This document shows positions 1 to 8,409 of a stretch of DNA of 64,000 bases, one piece after another; position 1 is the first letter of the stretch, and each line of letters starts with the position of its first letter. Location: positions 1 to 64,000 of the forward strand of contig JAFAAP010000074.1 of the NCBI GenBank assembly GCA_023426505.1, given 5' to 3'. Source of the stretch: Pseudomonadota bacterium (GTDB lineage Bacteria > Pseudomonadota > Alphaproteobacteria > Rhizobiales > Beijerinckiaceae). Both the position numbers and the translations under genes were made by a program. Under the pieces are notes generated by a model. It did not search any database, had not been told where the DNA came from, and was given only the letters and a program-made list of their open reading frames with translations.

Positions 1-144
1 ATCGAATACTGCCAAACACCCCCAACCGCGTCGGCTGTCATGAAAACCCGAAGACGCGTGCGGTTGCTCAATTGGGACAAGGTTCATACTCCAATCGAAC
101 CTTCACAATGCTGAGCCCCGGAGAGCGGTCGAGAGAGGCCCGAG

Positions 145-1257
145 TCATGGCCAGCCCCCCGCAGCCTGGAGCTGCTGAACAGCGGTGGCCTGAGCGGGCG
201 GTTTTTCGGCCTGGAGCCACTGGGCAAGGGCTGCCACGCCGTCTCGCCAGGACCTCGGTGTGCGCAGACCAAGCTCTTGCTGCGCGCGCCGCGTATCTGA
301 GACATAGTAGCGCTGATCGCCAGCCCGCCAGTCGGAATAGACTGTCTCTACGGAGTGGCCGAGCAGAGTCTCGATATGCACCAGTAGTTGCTTGAGACTG
401 ATGGCATTGGCAGGGCCGCCACCGAGATTGAAGGCACGTCCCTGGACAGCATCGATATTCTTCCACGCGGAAACATACGCCTCGACCGCGTCGGAAATAT
501 CGAGCACGTCACGAACCTGGCAGCCATCTCCATAGATGGAAATCGGCTCGCCTCTGAGTGCCTTGATCAGGAAATGGGCCACCCATCCTTGATCTTCCGT
601 GCCCATCTGACGTTGTCCGTAGATGCAGCTCATCCGCAGCACGCAGGTCGGAATGCCAAAGGAGCGTGAATAATCCAGAACGTATTGATCGGCGGCACCT
701 TTCGAGCAGCCATAGGGGGTATGGAAGTCGAGAGGACGCGTCTCGCCGATGCCGGTGTGTCTGATTGCGACGTCGCGGGGCACATAAGCGTCGCTCGTCT
801 TGTCGAGTTCCACATCCGCGAGGTCTCCATAGACCTTGTTGGTCGAAGCGAAGACCAGAGGAACCCTCTCGTCGCGGCGACGGAGAGCATCCAACAGGCT
901 CAATGTACCGCGAACATTGATTTCGAAATCATCCCGAGGGGCAATCAGGCTAGTCGTCACGGCCACCTGTGCTGCCAAATGGAAAACCGCCTGGACCTCA
1001 CCGGCAGCTGCGACCAAAGACGATTCATCGCGGATATCCGCGATCACTGCAGTTATCTTGTTTGGATGTCGCTTTTTGAGCCACTCTAGATTTGCATCTA
1101 CACCCGGCCGTGCCAGAGCATCGTAGACGAGGATGTCGTGACCATCACGCGCGAGCCGATCGGCAAGATTGGAGCCGATGAATCCTGCTCCACCGGTTAC
1201 GAGAATCGGCCGCCGCCGGAGGGGCGTGGGCGAGCTTTGGGAACTAACCTGCCTCAT
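145..1257 (-). CDS. NAD-dependent sugar epimerase (CDP-paratose 2-epimerase-like SDR)
   Basis: This 370-residue protein is an extended short-chain dehydrogenase that probably epimerises a nucleotide sugar in the cytoplasm. The NAD-binding GGAGFIGSN motif is at about residues 22-30, and the catalytic Tyr-x3-Lys occurs as YGCSK. The segment SCIYGQRQMGTEDQGW resembles the CDP-paratose/tyvelose epimerase branch, but the substrate cannot be fixed from sequence. I chose the ATG at 1257 because it overlaps the stop of the upstream epimerase gene (ATGA) and places the Rossmann motif near the N-terminus. A longer frame to 1332 would add a Gly-rich extension unlike the family. It is the second gene of a two-gene operon. 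Confidence 0.85.
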   Translation of the reverse strand: MRQVSSQSSPTPLRRRPILVTGGAGFIGSNLADRLARDGHDILVYDALARPGVDANLEWLKKRHPNKITAVIADIRDESSLVAAAGEVQAVFHLAAQVAVTTSLIAPRDDFEINVRGTLSLLDALRRRDERVPLVFASTNKVYGDLADVELDKTSDAYVPRDVAIRHTGIGETRPLDFHTPYGCSKGAADQYVLDYSRSFGIPTCVLRMSCIYGQRQMGTEDQGWVAHFLIKALRGEPISIYGDGCQVRDVLDISDAVEAYVSAWKNIDAVQGRAFNLGGGPANAISLKQLLVHIETLLGHSVETVYSDWRAGDQRYYVSDTRRAQQELGLRTPRSWRDGVAALAQWLQAEKPPAQATAVQQLQAAGGWP

Positions 1258-2366
1258 GCGACGAGCCCTCGCGCTTCTAGTTCCTTGCGAGCTTCCTGGA
1301 CCCGATCCTCCGCCTCCTGTCGCGCCACCCACTCGGCCAGCTCCGAGAGCCCTTCAGAGAAATCGCGCCGGGGAACGTACCCTAGTTCCTGCTGGATCTT
1401 CGAAATGTCGGCGATGCAGTGGCGAATGTCGCCGATACGGGCCTTGCCGGTGATCTCCGGATCGGTCGGACGGTTCATCGCTTTGCCGATGAGCTCAGCA
1501 ACCTCGGAGACCGTGCGGTCTTCGCCGCTTCCGACGTTGTAGACGCCTCCGGGAGCCTTCTCATGCTCGAGCGCCAGAAGGAAGGCCTGCGCTACGTCCT
1601 CCACATGCACGAAGTCGCGGCGCTGCTGGCCGTCCTCGAAGATCATCGGCGGCTGGCCGTTATGCAGACGAGACGAGAAGATCGCCAGAACCCCGGTGTA
1701 CGGGTTAGAAAGAGCCTGTCCAGGCCCATAGACATTCCACAATCTGAGGGCTACGCCTTCCATGCCGTAGGCAGGCGCCAGCGTAAGGGTCAACCTCTCC
1801 TGGACATACTTCGAAAGAGCGTAGACAGAAGCAAGTGCGGGGCGCTTCCACTCAGGCGTTGGAACAGGGACAAGTGGCCGCCCCAGCGAGTCCACGGGAT
1901 CCCAGGGAGCATTGTCTCCCGACCGTGGCATGCGCACCACATCCTCCATGACACGCCCGTCTTCGTCGCGATAGAGCCCTTCACCATAGATGCTCATGGA
2001 TGAGGCAACGACTACTCTTTTGACCGGGTTGTCGATGAGTTGCTGGAAAAGCACGGCTGTTCCGTAGTCGTTGACCGATACGTAACGGTCGACAGCGTAC
2101 ATGCTCTGGCCTACGCCGACTTCGGCAGCAAGATGAACGACCTTTGTCGCACCTTTCAGCGCCCGCAAGACTGCCGTTTCGTCTCTCACATCGCCGACGA
2201 CGACTTCGACCTCCGGATCGAGCCCATCCGCCTGCGTCTTGTCGCCATGAACCTGCTCGATCAGGCTGTCCAGAACACGGACCCGGTGCCCGCGCTCCAA
2301 ACAGGCTCGTGCAACGTAGCGTCCGATGAAGCCTGCGCCACCGGTGATGAGGATGGTTTCTGCCAC
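1254..2366 (-). CDS. NAD-dependent sugar epimerase/dehydratase (UDP-glucose 4-epimerase-like)
   Basis: This 370-residue extended SDR has the GGAGFIG cofactor loop within the first 20 residues, an SMSIYGEG segment, a catalytic YALSK (Tyr-x3-Lys) and the C-terminal substrate-binding pattern QQRRDFVHVEDVA. It probably interconverts nucleotide sugars. I chose the GTG at 2366 because a GGAG Shine-Dalgarno lies 6 nt upstream and the NAD motif follows directly. The upstream ATG at 2492 would add 42 residues of Cys/Arg-rich sequence foreign to the family. It is the first gene of the minus-strand arm of a divergent cassette, with an EcfG-type promoter about 165 bp upstream. Confidence 0.85.
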   Translation of the reverse strand: MAETILITGGAGFIGRYVARACLERGHRVRVLDSLIEQVHGDKTQADGLDPEVEVVVGDVRDETAVLRALKGATKVVHLAAEVGVGQSMYAVDRYVSVNDYGTAVLFQQLIDNPVKRVVVASSMSIYGEGLYRDEDGRVMEDVVRMPRSGDNAPWDPVDSLGRPLVPVPTPEWKRPALASVYALSKYVQERLTLTLAPAYGMEGVALRLWNVYGPGQALSNPYTGVLAIFSSRLHNGQPPMIFEDGQQRRDFVHVEDVAQAFLLALEHEKAPGGVYNVGSGEDRTVSEVAELIGKAMNRPTDPEITGKARIGDIRHCIADISKIQQELGYVPRRDFSEGLSELAEWVARQEAEDRVQEARKELEARGLVA

Positions 2367-2528
2367 AGCTGTCTCCGTACCGAATGAATCGGCATGCCAA
2401 TGAAGAGGAAGCGCGAAGACGGCCAACGTTCGACAAGGATGCACTGCTCCGAACAGCCGGCTTCCGAGCGCACGGCAGCACCGCCACTCCACCCGCGTCC
2501 TCGTCGAAGCTTAGCCTTTCGAATAGGA

Positions 2529-2553
2529 AACGCCGCTGCTTCTTCATTGTTCC
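2529..2553 (-). promoter_or_regulatory. EcfG-type general stress promoter for the epimerase operon
   Basis: Read on the minus strand, the -35 GGAAC (2553-2549) and -10 CGTT (2532-2529) are separated by 16 nt. This is an exact match to the alphaproteobacterial EcfG consensus. It would start a transcript near 2522, about 155 nt before the chosen GTG at 2366. Confidence 0.65.
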
Positions 2554-2615
2554 TGCACGGAGGTAGTTTGGGCGGCCTGCAACAAAGACAAGTATCTCAT
2601 TGGAGGAGCGTCCAC

Positions 2616-2641
2616 GGAACAACCTGAACCCCCATGACGTT
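2616..2641 (+). promoter_or_regulatory. EcfG-type general stress promoter for the ino1 operon
   Basis: GGAAC (2616-2620), a 17 nt spacer and CGTT (2638-2641) match the EcfG consensus exactly. The box lies about 100 bp upstream of the inositol-3-phosphate synthase start and is back to back with the box for the divergent operon. Apart from this promoter pair I see nothing else in the 2367-2742 intergenic region. Confidence 0.65.
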
Positions 2642-2742
2642 GACGGCTAAGCTTAGGGCCGCAGCCGAAGCTGGATGCTGAGCGCGTGGAGGATCCCGCG
2701 ACACGGATAGCCGTTCACTTAACCGCACGAGAGAATGCCGCC

Positions 2743-3825
2743 ATGAGTTCAGGAAAGGTCCGAGTGGGAATCGTCGGCGTCGGCAATTGTGCCTCGTCAT
2801 TCGTTCAGGGCTTGTCTTATTACCGCGACGCCAACAGCAATGAGCCCGTTCCGGGTCTGATGAACATCGAACTCGGTGGATACCACGTCAGCGACGTGGA
2901 GGTTTCGGCAGCCTTTGACATCAATGCCTCCAAGGTTGGCCGCGACCTGTCGGAGGCTGTTTTTGCGAAGCCTAACAATACCCAACGTTTCGCATCCGTT
3001 CCCAAGAGCGGCGTTATCGTTCATCGCGGGAAAACTCTTGACGGTCTGGGTAAATACCTCCGGGACGAGATCAACGAAGCGGAGGGTGAAGAAACCGATG
3101 TGACCGAAATCCTTCGTCAGTCAAAGACGGATGTCCTCGTTTCCTACCTCCCGGTCGGGTCGCAGAAGGCGACGGAATGGTATGCCGAGCGTGCCCTGGA
3201 AGCCGGCTGTGCTTTCGTGAACTGCATCCCGGTCTTCATCGCGTCCAACCCGGAATGGCGTAAGCGTTTCGAAGAGAGGGGCCTTCCGATCGTCGGAGAC
3301 GATATCAAGAGCCAAGTCGGCGCCACCATCGTTCATCGCGTGTTGGCCAATCTGTTTCGCGAACGTGGCGTCAAGCTCGACCGGACATACCAGCTCAACT
3401 TTGGTGGCAATACAGATTTCCAGAACATGCTCGAGCGGGAGCGGCTCGAGTCGAAAAAGATCTCAAAGACCCAGGCTGTATCGAGTCAGCTCGATATTCC
3501 GCTTCCGGCAAGCGATATCCATGTCGGCCCTAGCGATCATGTTCCCTGGCTCACGGATCGCAAATGGGCTTACATCCGCATGGAGGGCACCACTTTCGGG
3601 GGAGTTCCCCTCAATGTGGAGCTGAAGCTCGAAGTGTGGGACTCACCGAACTCAGCCGGCATCGTCATCGACGCGGTGCGTTGCGCCAAGCTTGCGATGG
3701 ACCGAAAGATTGGAGGAGCTCTCACCGGACCTTCGAGCTATTTCATGAAATCGCCTCCGCAGCAGTTCACCGATAACGAGGCTCGCGAACGGACGATCCG
3801 CTTCATCGATGGCAAAGATGAGTGA
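2743..3825 (+). CDS. ino1: Inositol-3-phosphate synthase
   Basis: It converts glucose 6-phosphate to myo-inositol 3-phosphate with NAD, in the cytoplasm. At 360 residues it has the length of the short archaeal/actinobacterial-type synthases. The Rossmann motif GIVGVGNCASS is at residues 8-18. Conserved family features further on include VNCIPVFIASNP, GDDIKSQVGAT and LNFGGNTDFQNM. I chose the ATG at 2743, which has a weak GAGAG upstream; the in-frame start at 2686 would put an unusual leader before the NAD motif. It is the first gene of a plus-strand operon and supplies the inositol head group that downstream sugar-transfer genes may use. Confidence 0.93.
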   Translation: MSSGKVRVGIVGVGNCASSFVQGLSYYRDANSNEPVPGLMNIELGGYHVSDVEVSAAFDINASKVGRDLSEAVFAKPNNTQRFASVPKSGVIVHRGKTLDGLGKYLRDEINEAEGEETDVTEILRQSKTDVLVSYLPVGSQKATEWYAERALEAGCAFVNCIPVFIASNPEWRKRFEERGLPIVGDDIKSQVGATIVHRVLANLFRERGVKLDRTYQLNFGGNTDFQNMLERERLESKKISKTQAVSSQLDIPLPASDIHVGPSDHVPWLTDRKWAYIRMEGTTFGGVPLNVELKLEVWDSPNSAGIVIDAVRCAKLAMDRKIGGALTGPSSYFMKSPPQQFTDNEARERTIRFIDGKDE

Positions 3826-3842
3826 ATAGGTGAGGTGCCGGC

Positions 3843-4442
3843 GTGACAACAACGTTCTTTTTCGTTCGCCATGCCGCTCATGACAGGGTGGGTACGACAC
3901 TCTGCGGTCGAATGCAGGGTGTCTCATTAGGATCATTAGGGAGATCGCAGGCCGACAGGGTTTCCACGCGTCTTGCCAACGAGAGCATATCGGTCGTCCT
4001 GACAAGCCCACTCGATCGGGCGCGCGAGACGGCGGAGCCGATAGCTGCAAAGATCGGATGCCGAGTGGAAATCTGCGAAGCCATCAACGAGATCGAGTTC
4101 GGAGAGTGGTCAGGGCAGAGTTTCGATACCCTCGCTGGTGACCCACGATGGAACACCTGGAACCAGTCTAGAAGCACGAGCAGACCGCCGGGCGGGGAGA
4201 CGATGCTGGAAGTTCAGACGAGGGTCGTCTCGGCCCTGGAGCAACTGCGCAGGAAGCATCCGGGGCAATCCCTCGCCATGGTGAGCCATAGTGACGTGAT
4301 CAAGGCGGCCCTGCTCTACTATCTGGCGATGCCCATTGACGCCTATTCCCGCTTCGACATCGACCCGGCTTCGATCAGCACTGTCGTCGTATCGGATTGG
4401 GGTCCTAAGGTCATCCGTTTGAATGAGGCGGCTGCGGCATGA
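3843..4442 (+). CDS. Histidine phosphatase family protein (phosphoglycerate mutase-like)
   Basis: This 199-residue member of the histidine phosphatase superfamily probably removes a phosphate from a small sugar or inositol phosphate. The phosphohistidine motif appears as VRHAAH (R9, H10), with Ala where RHG is usual. Arg59 (PLDRARET), a Glu in NEIEFGEW (about 83-85) and His149 in VSHSD complete the active site. It begins with GTG 17 bp after ino1 and overlaps the next gene by ATGA, so it is part of the same operon. Given the context it could dephosphorylate inositol 3-phosphate, but that is inference; the sequence does not show the substrate. Confidence 0.85.
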   Translation: MTTTFFFVRHAAHDRVGTTLCGRMQGVSLGSLGRSQADRVSTRLANESISVVLTSPLDRARETAEPIAAKIGCRVEICEAINEIEFGEWSGQSFDTLAGDPRWNTWNQSRSTSRPPGGETMLEVQTRVVSALEQLRRKHPGQSLAMVSHSDVIKAALLYYLAMPIDAYSRFDIDPASISTVVVSDWGPKVIRLNEAAAA

Positions 4443-5548
4443 AGATCGTTGTATTCGGCCTCACCATCTCGTCGTCCTGGGGGAACGGCCATGCGACGCT
4501 CTGGCGTGGATTGTGTCGGGCACTCGCTCGCCTCGGGCACCACGTCGTCTTCTTCGAGCGCGACGTTCCCTATTACGCGATGAACCGCGACCTCTACGAG
4601 GTTCCGGGCGGGGCTCTCGTTCTCTATGAGGATTGGGCTAAAGTGCTGCCGCGTGCCAGATCAGAGATCATCGATGCGGACGCGGTCATGGTGACGTCCT
4701 ATTGTCCCGATGGGATTGCCGCGGGAGAACTCGTGCTGGCGGCTCCCCGCGCCAAACGTGTCTTCTATGACCTCGATACGCCCATCACCCTCTCACGCCT
4801 CAAGTCGCAGGAAGGCATCAGTTACATCGGGCCACGGGGATTGAGCGATTACGATCTGGTGCTGAGTTATACCGGTGGTGCGGCTCTGGAACAGCTTCGG
4901 TCGAAATTGGGAGCGGGACGTGTCGAGGCGCTCTACGGTCACGTTGATCCGGACCAGCACCGCCCGGTCCAGCCCCTGGAATCCTACCGTTCGGATTTCT
5001 CATACCTCGGCACATATGCGGCGGATCGGCAGGCCACCTTGCATGAGCTCTTCATCGAGCCGGCGCGGTTCAGGCCAGATTTGCGCTTTCTCATCGGTGG
5101 AGCACAGTACCCGCAGGACTTCCCCTGGTTGGAGAATATCTTTTTCGTCCAACATCTACCGCCATCGGAGCACCCTGCATTCTTCTGCTCATCACGTCTG
5201 ACTCTCAATGTGACACGAAGTGCGATGGCCGAAATGGGCTGGTGTCCATCAGGACGTCTATTCGAGGCTGCTGCCTGCGGAGTGCCGTTGCTTTCGGATC
5301 ATTGGCCGGGGATCGACAGCTTCTTTTCGCCGGGAAAGGAGATCCTGATCGCCCGAACGACTGAAGATGCGCTCAACGCCCTCGATCTGAGCAACGCTGA
5401 GCTGTTCGAAGTTGCGGAAGCGGGCCGTGAGCGGGTTCTTGAAGAGCATACGTCGATGCGAAGAGCTCAGGAGCTGGAGACATTTCTCTCGGCGAGCACT
5501 CCGGCTTCGACGACCAGCCACGCGAGGGATGCGGTGATGGAGACCTGA
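4439..5548 (+). CDS. CgeB-type glycosyltransferase (GT-B, group 1-like)
   Basis: This 369-residue putative cytoplasmic glycosyltransferase has the two-domain layout of the CgeB/Glyco_trans_1_2 group. The N-terminal half has a Gly-rich start (SSSWGNGHAT, residues 12-21). The C-terminal half has GRLFEAAACGVPLLSD, the donor-binding Glu pattern common to GT4-like enzymes, followed by FFSPGKEI. It overlaps the phosphatase gene by 4 bp. It probably moves a sugar activated by the neighbouring nucleotidyltransferase and epimerases. The acceptor is unknown; inositol is an attractive guess because of ino1. Confidence 0.85.
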   Translation: MKIVVFGLTISSSWGNGHATLWRGLCRALARLGHHVVFFERDVPYYAMNRDLYEVPGGALVLYEDWAKVLPRARSEIIDADAVMVTSYCPDGIAAGELVLAAPRAKRVFYDLDTPITLSRLKSQEGISYIGPRGLSDYDLVLSYTGGAALEQLRSKLGAGRVEALYGHVDPDQHRPVQPLESYRSDFSYLGTYAADRQATLHELFIEPARFRPDLRFLIGGAQYPQDFPWLENIFFVQHLPPSEHPAFFCSSRLTLNVTRSAMAEMGWCPSGRLFEAAACGVPLLSDHWPGIDSFFSPGKEILIARTTEDALNALDLSNAELFEVAEAGRERVLEEHTSMRRAQELETFLSASTPASTTSHARDAVMET

Positions 5549-5550
5549 TC

Positions 5551-6363
5551 ATGTGGGGTATCGTGCCCGCGGCGGGGCGTGGAAGCCGAATTCAGCCATT
5601 GGCCTTTTCCAAGGAGCTCCTTCCGGTCGGAAGTCGGCTTGACAACGGTGTCGAGCGCCCCTGCGCCGTCAGCGAGTATCTAGTCGAGCGCATGCTGCAT
5701 GGCGGAGCCGACAAGATCTGCTTCGTGATCTCACCCGGCAAATCCGACATTATGGAGTACTACGGCGCAAGCTATGGAGGCGCGCCCATCGCCTATGTCG
5801 TGCAACCTCACGCGAGCGGTTTGTGCGATGCCATTTTTCAAGCCGCGCCACTTATTCATCATGATGAGCCTGTGATGGTGGGATTGCCGGATACCGTATG
5901 GTTTCCGGAGAGAGCCCTGGCTGATTTGCCGGATGACGTGCTGTCGTTTCTTCTCTTCCCGGTCGATCAACCTGAGTTCTTCGACGCCGTCGTTACGGAC
6001 GAGACAGATCGCGTCCTCGAAATCCAGGTGAAACAGACCAACCCCGCCTCGCAGTGGATCTGGGGTGCGTTCAAAATGCCCGGCAGGGTGCTTGAGCAAT
6101 TGCGGCAGCTATGGCTGAAGCGCGGCCGTACGGACGAGTACTTCGGCACTCTTGTGAATGCCTACATCGCGGACGGCGGACGTGCGATCGGTGTGAAGGC
6201 CGGGCGGTCCTATGTGGATGTCGGAACACTGCACGGCTACCGCTCCGCAATCAGCCTTCTCAGCATTGTTGCTGGACAGGACGACTTTGCTGGGGCTCGC
6301 GTCGCCCTAGGTTGGCCTGGAGGGCGTGCAGGACGCGGCTTTCATGATGCGAACAGGGAGTAG
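5551..6363 (+). CDS. Sugar-phosphate nucleotidyltransferase
   Basis: This 270-residue NTP_transferase-fold protein would activate a sugar 1-phosphate with NTP. The signature PAAGRGSRIQP...SKELLPVG occupies residues 6-28 and supplies the triphosphate loop and catalytic Lys. GLPDTVWFPE corresponds to the metal-binding aspartate region. It resembles glucose-1-phosphate thymidylyl/uridylyltransferases, but the base and sugar specificity cannot be read here. The gene starts 2 bp after the glycosyltransferase stop, which implies translational coupling. Confidence 0.88.
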   Translation: MWGIVPAAGRGSRIQPLAFSKELLPVGSRLDNGVERPCAVSEYLVERMLHGGADKICFVISPGKSDIMEYYGASYGGAPIAYVVQPHASGLCDAIFQAAPLIHHDEPVMVGLPDTVWFPERALADLPDDVLSFLLFPVDQPEFFDAVVTDETDRVLEIQVKQTNPASQWIWGAFKMPGRVLEQLRQLWLKRGRTDEYFGTLVNAYIADGGRAIGVKAGRSYVDVGTLHGYRSAISLLSIVAGQDDFAGARVALGWPGGRAGRGFHDANRE

Positions 6364-6372
6364 CCACCAACC

Positions 6373-7146
6373 ATGAATGCGATCGACCCTACGTCCCAGG
6401 ACGAGATCCGTAGACGCGCCGAGGCGCTCGGACCATGGTTTCACAACATCGAAATCGACGGCATCTGGACCGCTCCCGATCACTTCCTCGGAAATTATCC
6501 TGCCGTCAAATGGCAGAGGTTCGCGGACGCGATCCCGCACGATCTGACAGGAAAGTCCGTCCTCGACATCGGATGCAACGGCGGATTCTACTCGATCGAG
6601 ATGAAGAAGCGCGGTGCCAGTCGCGTTCTTGGCGTCGACTTCGACGATGCCTATTTGGCACAGGCCCGTTTCGCGGCCGAACGAACCGGACACGATATCG
6701 AGTTCCGCAAGCTTTCCGTCTACGACGTGGGAGCGCTGGGAGAGCGCTTTGACGTCGTGCTCTTCATGGGAGTGCTCTATCACCTGCGCCACCCCCTCCT
6801 CGCGCTCGATCTTATTCATGAGCACGTGGCCGATGACATGCTCGTCTTCCAGTCGATGCAGCGAGGCTCCGAAAAGGTCCTTCCGATCGAGGAAAACTAC
6901 ACCTTCTGGCAGACCGAGCATTTCGACGATCTGGGATATCCGAAGATGCACTTCATCGAGCATCGCTATGCGGATGATCCCACGAATTGGTGGGCGCCGA
7001 ATACGGCCTGCGTAGAAGCGATGCTCCGCAGCGCCGGCTTTGCGATCGTGCAGCACCCAGAAACCGAAGTTTACATCTGTCGCCGCGTTGACGCTCCGTC
7101 CGAAGCGGGAGCGGTCTATCCGGCCCGGGGAGTCTCTCATGATTGA
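6373..7146 (+). CDS. SAM-dependent methyltransferase, TIGR04290-type
   Basis: This 257-residue class I methyltransferase is related to the tRNA mo5U34 methyltransferase fold. Motif I is LDIGCNGGFYSIEMK, followed by the acidic strand GVDFDD and the post-motif VLFMGVLYHLRHPL. It matches what I remember of the TIGR04290 (Rta_06860) family, which is usually found in a sugar cassette like this one, so a small-molecule or sugar substrate is likelier than tRNA. Its last 8 bp overlap the start of the next gene, which is typical of translational coupling. Confidence 0.83.
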   Translation: MNAIDPTSQDEIRRRAEALGPWFHNIEIDGIWTAPDHFLGNYPAVKWQRFADAIPHDLTGKSVLDIGCNGGFYSIEMKKRGASRVLGVDFDDAYLAQARFAAERTGHDIEFRKLSVYDVGALGERFDVVLFMGVLYHLRHPLLALDLIHEHVADDMLVFQSMQRGSEKVLPIEENYTFWQTEHFDDLGYPKMHFIEHRYADDPTNWWAPNTACVEAMLRSAGFAIVQHPETEVYICRRVDAPSEAGAVYPARGVSHD

Positions 7147-8071
7147 AGCCGCGATGATCTGGAACGAGCCGAACAACAAGTCCCATTGGGATCCGGAGAT
7201 CGATCCGGACTGGCGGCTCTTCGCAGAGATGGCCATTGCTGCGGGTCAGGCGATCAGGGCGGAGAATCCAACGCTGCCGCGTGTTCTCGGCGGCATCTCG
7301 CCAATCGATCCCAGTTTTATCCGCAACCTTGCCGAACGCGGCGTGCTCGAGAATGTCGATGTGGTCGCGGTCCACGGCTTTCCGCTCGACTGGAACCTGT
7401 GGCAGATCCACGAATGGCCGGCCAGGATCGGTGAGATCCGCGCCGTTACCGACAAGCCGATCTGGGTCACGGAGGTCGGCATTTCGACATTCGGTGCGGA
7501 GGAGGTGCAGGTCTGGGGCCTGAAGCGCACGGCCGAGCTGCTGATCGGTGAGGTGCCGAGGATCCACTGGTACAGCCTCTACGATCTCCCGCGGGCCTGG
7601 GGCGCCACGACCAGGCATCGGGAGGCCGAAGGCTCATCCTATTACCGCCACTTCTACATGGGGCTGCTACATGAGGACGGTTCACCCAAACCGGCCCTCG
7701 AGGAGTTCGCAAAGCATGCACCTGAAATGGGCCTCTGTCAGTGGTTCCATTTCGAGGATCACCGCCTGGACGACGCCGTCGCCTGGATGAAGCGCCTCGG
7801 CGTCAAGCACCTGCGCACGGGGCTGTCCTGGGCGGACAGCTTCCGCCCGAATGCCCTCGACTGGTTCGACCGGCAGATGGAGGCCCTCGCGGATTTCGAC
7901 GTTACCGTGACCTTCTGCTTCACGCCTGAACATCGTGGCATTGCTCCGCATCACACGAGCCCGCCGCAGATCAAGGAGGAGTTCGCCGAGTTCTGCGCAA
8001 GCATGATTCGGCGTTATGCTGGAAGCCAGACGGCTCCGGCGCCGACAGGAAGAGTTCTGGAAGCTCTTTAG
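7139..8071 (+). CDS. Glycoside hydrolase clan A-like protein, apparently circularly permuted
   Basis: This 310-residue (beta/alpha)8 glycosidase-like protein has an unusual order of parts. The acid/base motif WNEPNN (E10), which normally ends strand 4 more than 100 residues into a barrel, is almost at the N-terminus. The nucleophile-like WVTEVG (E about 112) follows. Past residue about 200 comes what looks like the normal beginning of such a barrel: GLCQWFHFE, LGVKHLRTGLSWADSFRP, WFDRQMEAL, FTPEHRG, and a helix ending MIRRYA, the usual lead-in to strand 4. The ATG at 7139 overlaps the methyltransferase stop; the frame extends upstream to 7040 but inside that gene. It is the last gene of the cassette. 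It may hydrolyse or transfer the sugar product. The tail after RRYA has no clear match. Confidence 0.75.
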   Translation: MIEAAMIWNEPNNKSHWDPEIDPDWRLFAEMAIAAGQAIRAENPTLPRVLGGISPIDPSFIRNLAERGVLENVDVVAVHGFPLDWNLWQIHEWPARIGEIRAVTDKPIWVTEVGISTFGAEEVQVWGLKRTAELLIGEVPRIHWYSLYDLPRAWGATTRHREAEGSSYYRHFYMGLLHEDGSPKPALEEFAKHAPEMGLCQWFHFEDHRLDDAVAWMKRLGVKHLRTGLSWADSFRPNALDWFDRQMEALADFDVTVTFCFTPEHRGIAPHHTSPPQIKEEFAEFCASMIRRYAGSQTAPAPTGRVLEAL

Positions 8072-8131
8072 GATTTCCCATCCAGTCCAATGGCGGAATC
8101 TGTGAACTGGCGAAGAATCCGCTGCTCACGG

Positions 8132-8160
8132 GAGTCTCACTCTGAAACAGGGTGAGACTC
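8132..8160. terminator. Hairpin downstream of the sugar operon
   Basis: Perfect 9 bp arms GAGTCTCAC (8132-8140) and GTGAGACTC (8152-8160) flank an 11 nt loop. There is no following T-run, so it may be a processing or attenuating hairpin, or a protein-binding dyad, rather than a standard intrinsic terminator. Confidence 0.4.
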
Positions 8161-8283
8161 AATGACTGCCAAGCTTCAAGCCGTCTCGGTTTGCACGGCT
8201 GTTCGATCTCTGAAAATTGGCGACGGCACAAATCGCCTCGATGGTCGGCAGCGGTCCAAGGTCATCAGGTTCTGATCGGAAGG

Positions 8284-8297
8284 GATGGTAGCGGAGG
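8284..8297. repeat. Candidate attL (copy of tRNA-Met 3' end)
   Basis: gatggtagcggagg is identical to 32779-32792. On the minus strand it reads CCTCCGCTACCA, the last 12 nt of the tRNA including CCA, plus TC. Confidence 0.6.
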
Positions 8298-8409
8298 TCC
8301 GCTTCAGCCAATCCCCCCGACACTGGGCAGCCTTGTTCTCCTTCAGATCGAACTGAAGTCCTACGCGCTCGTTCTCTATACGTTCCAATTCCCCGCTTTC
8401 GTTTGGGCG

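Larger units (their letters stand above)
8072..8409. other. Intergenic region between cassette and island
   Basis: No convincing gene lies here. It contains the hairpin at 8132-8160 and the candidate left attachment site at 8284-8297. Sequence left of 8284 should be old chromosome that once adjoined the 3' side of the tRNA-Met gene. Confidence 0.6.

Noticed and set aside
7139..8071. Glycosidase gene truncated by island insertion
   Set aside because: The C-terminus ends at the natural alpha3/beta4 joint of the proposed permuted barrel, and the att repeat lies more than 200 bp further right.
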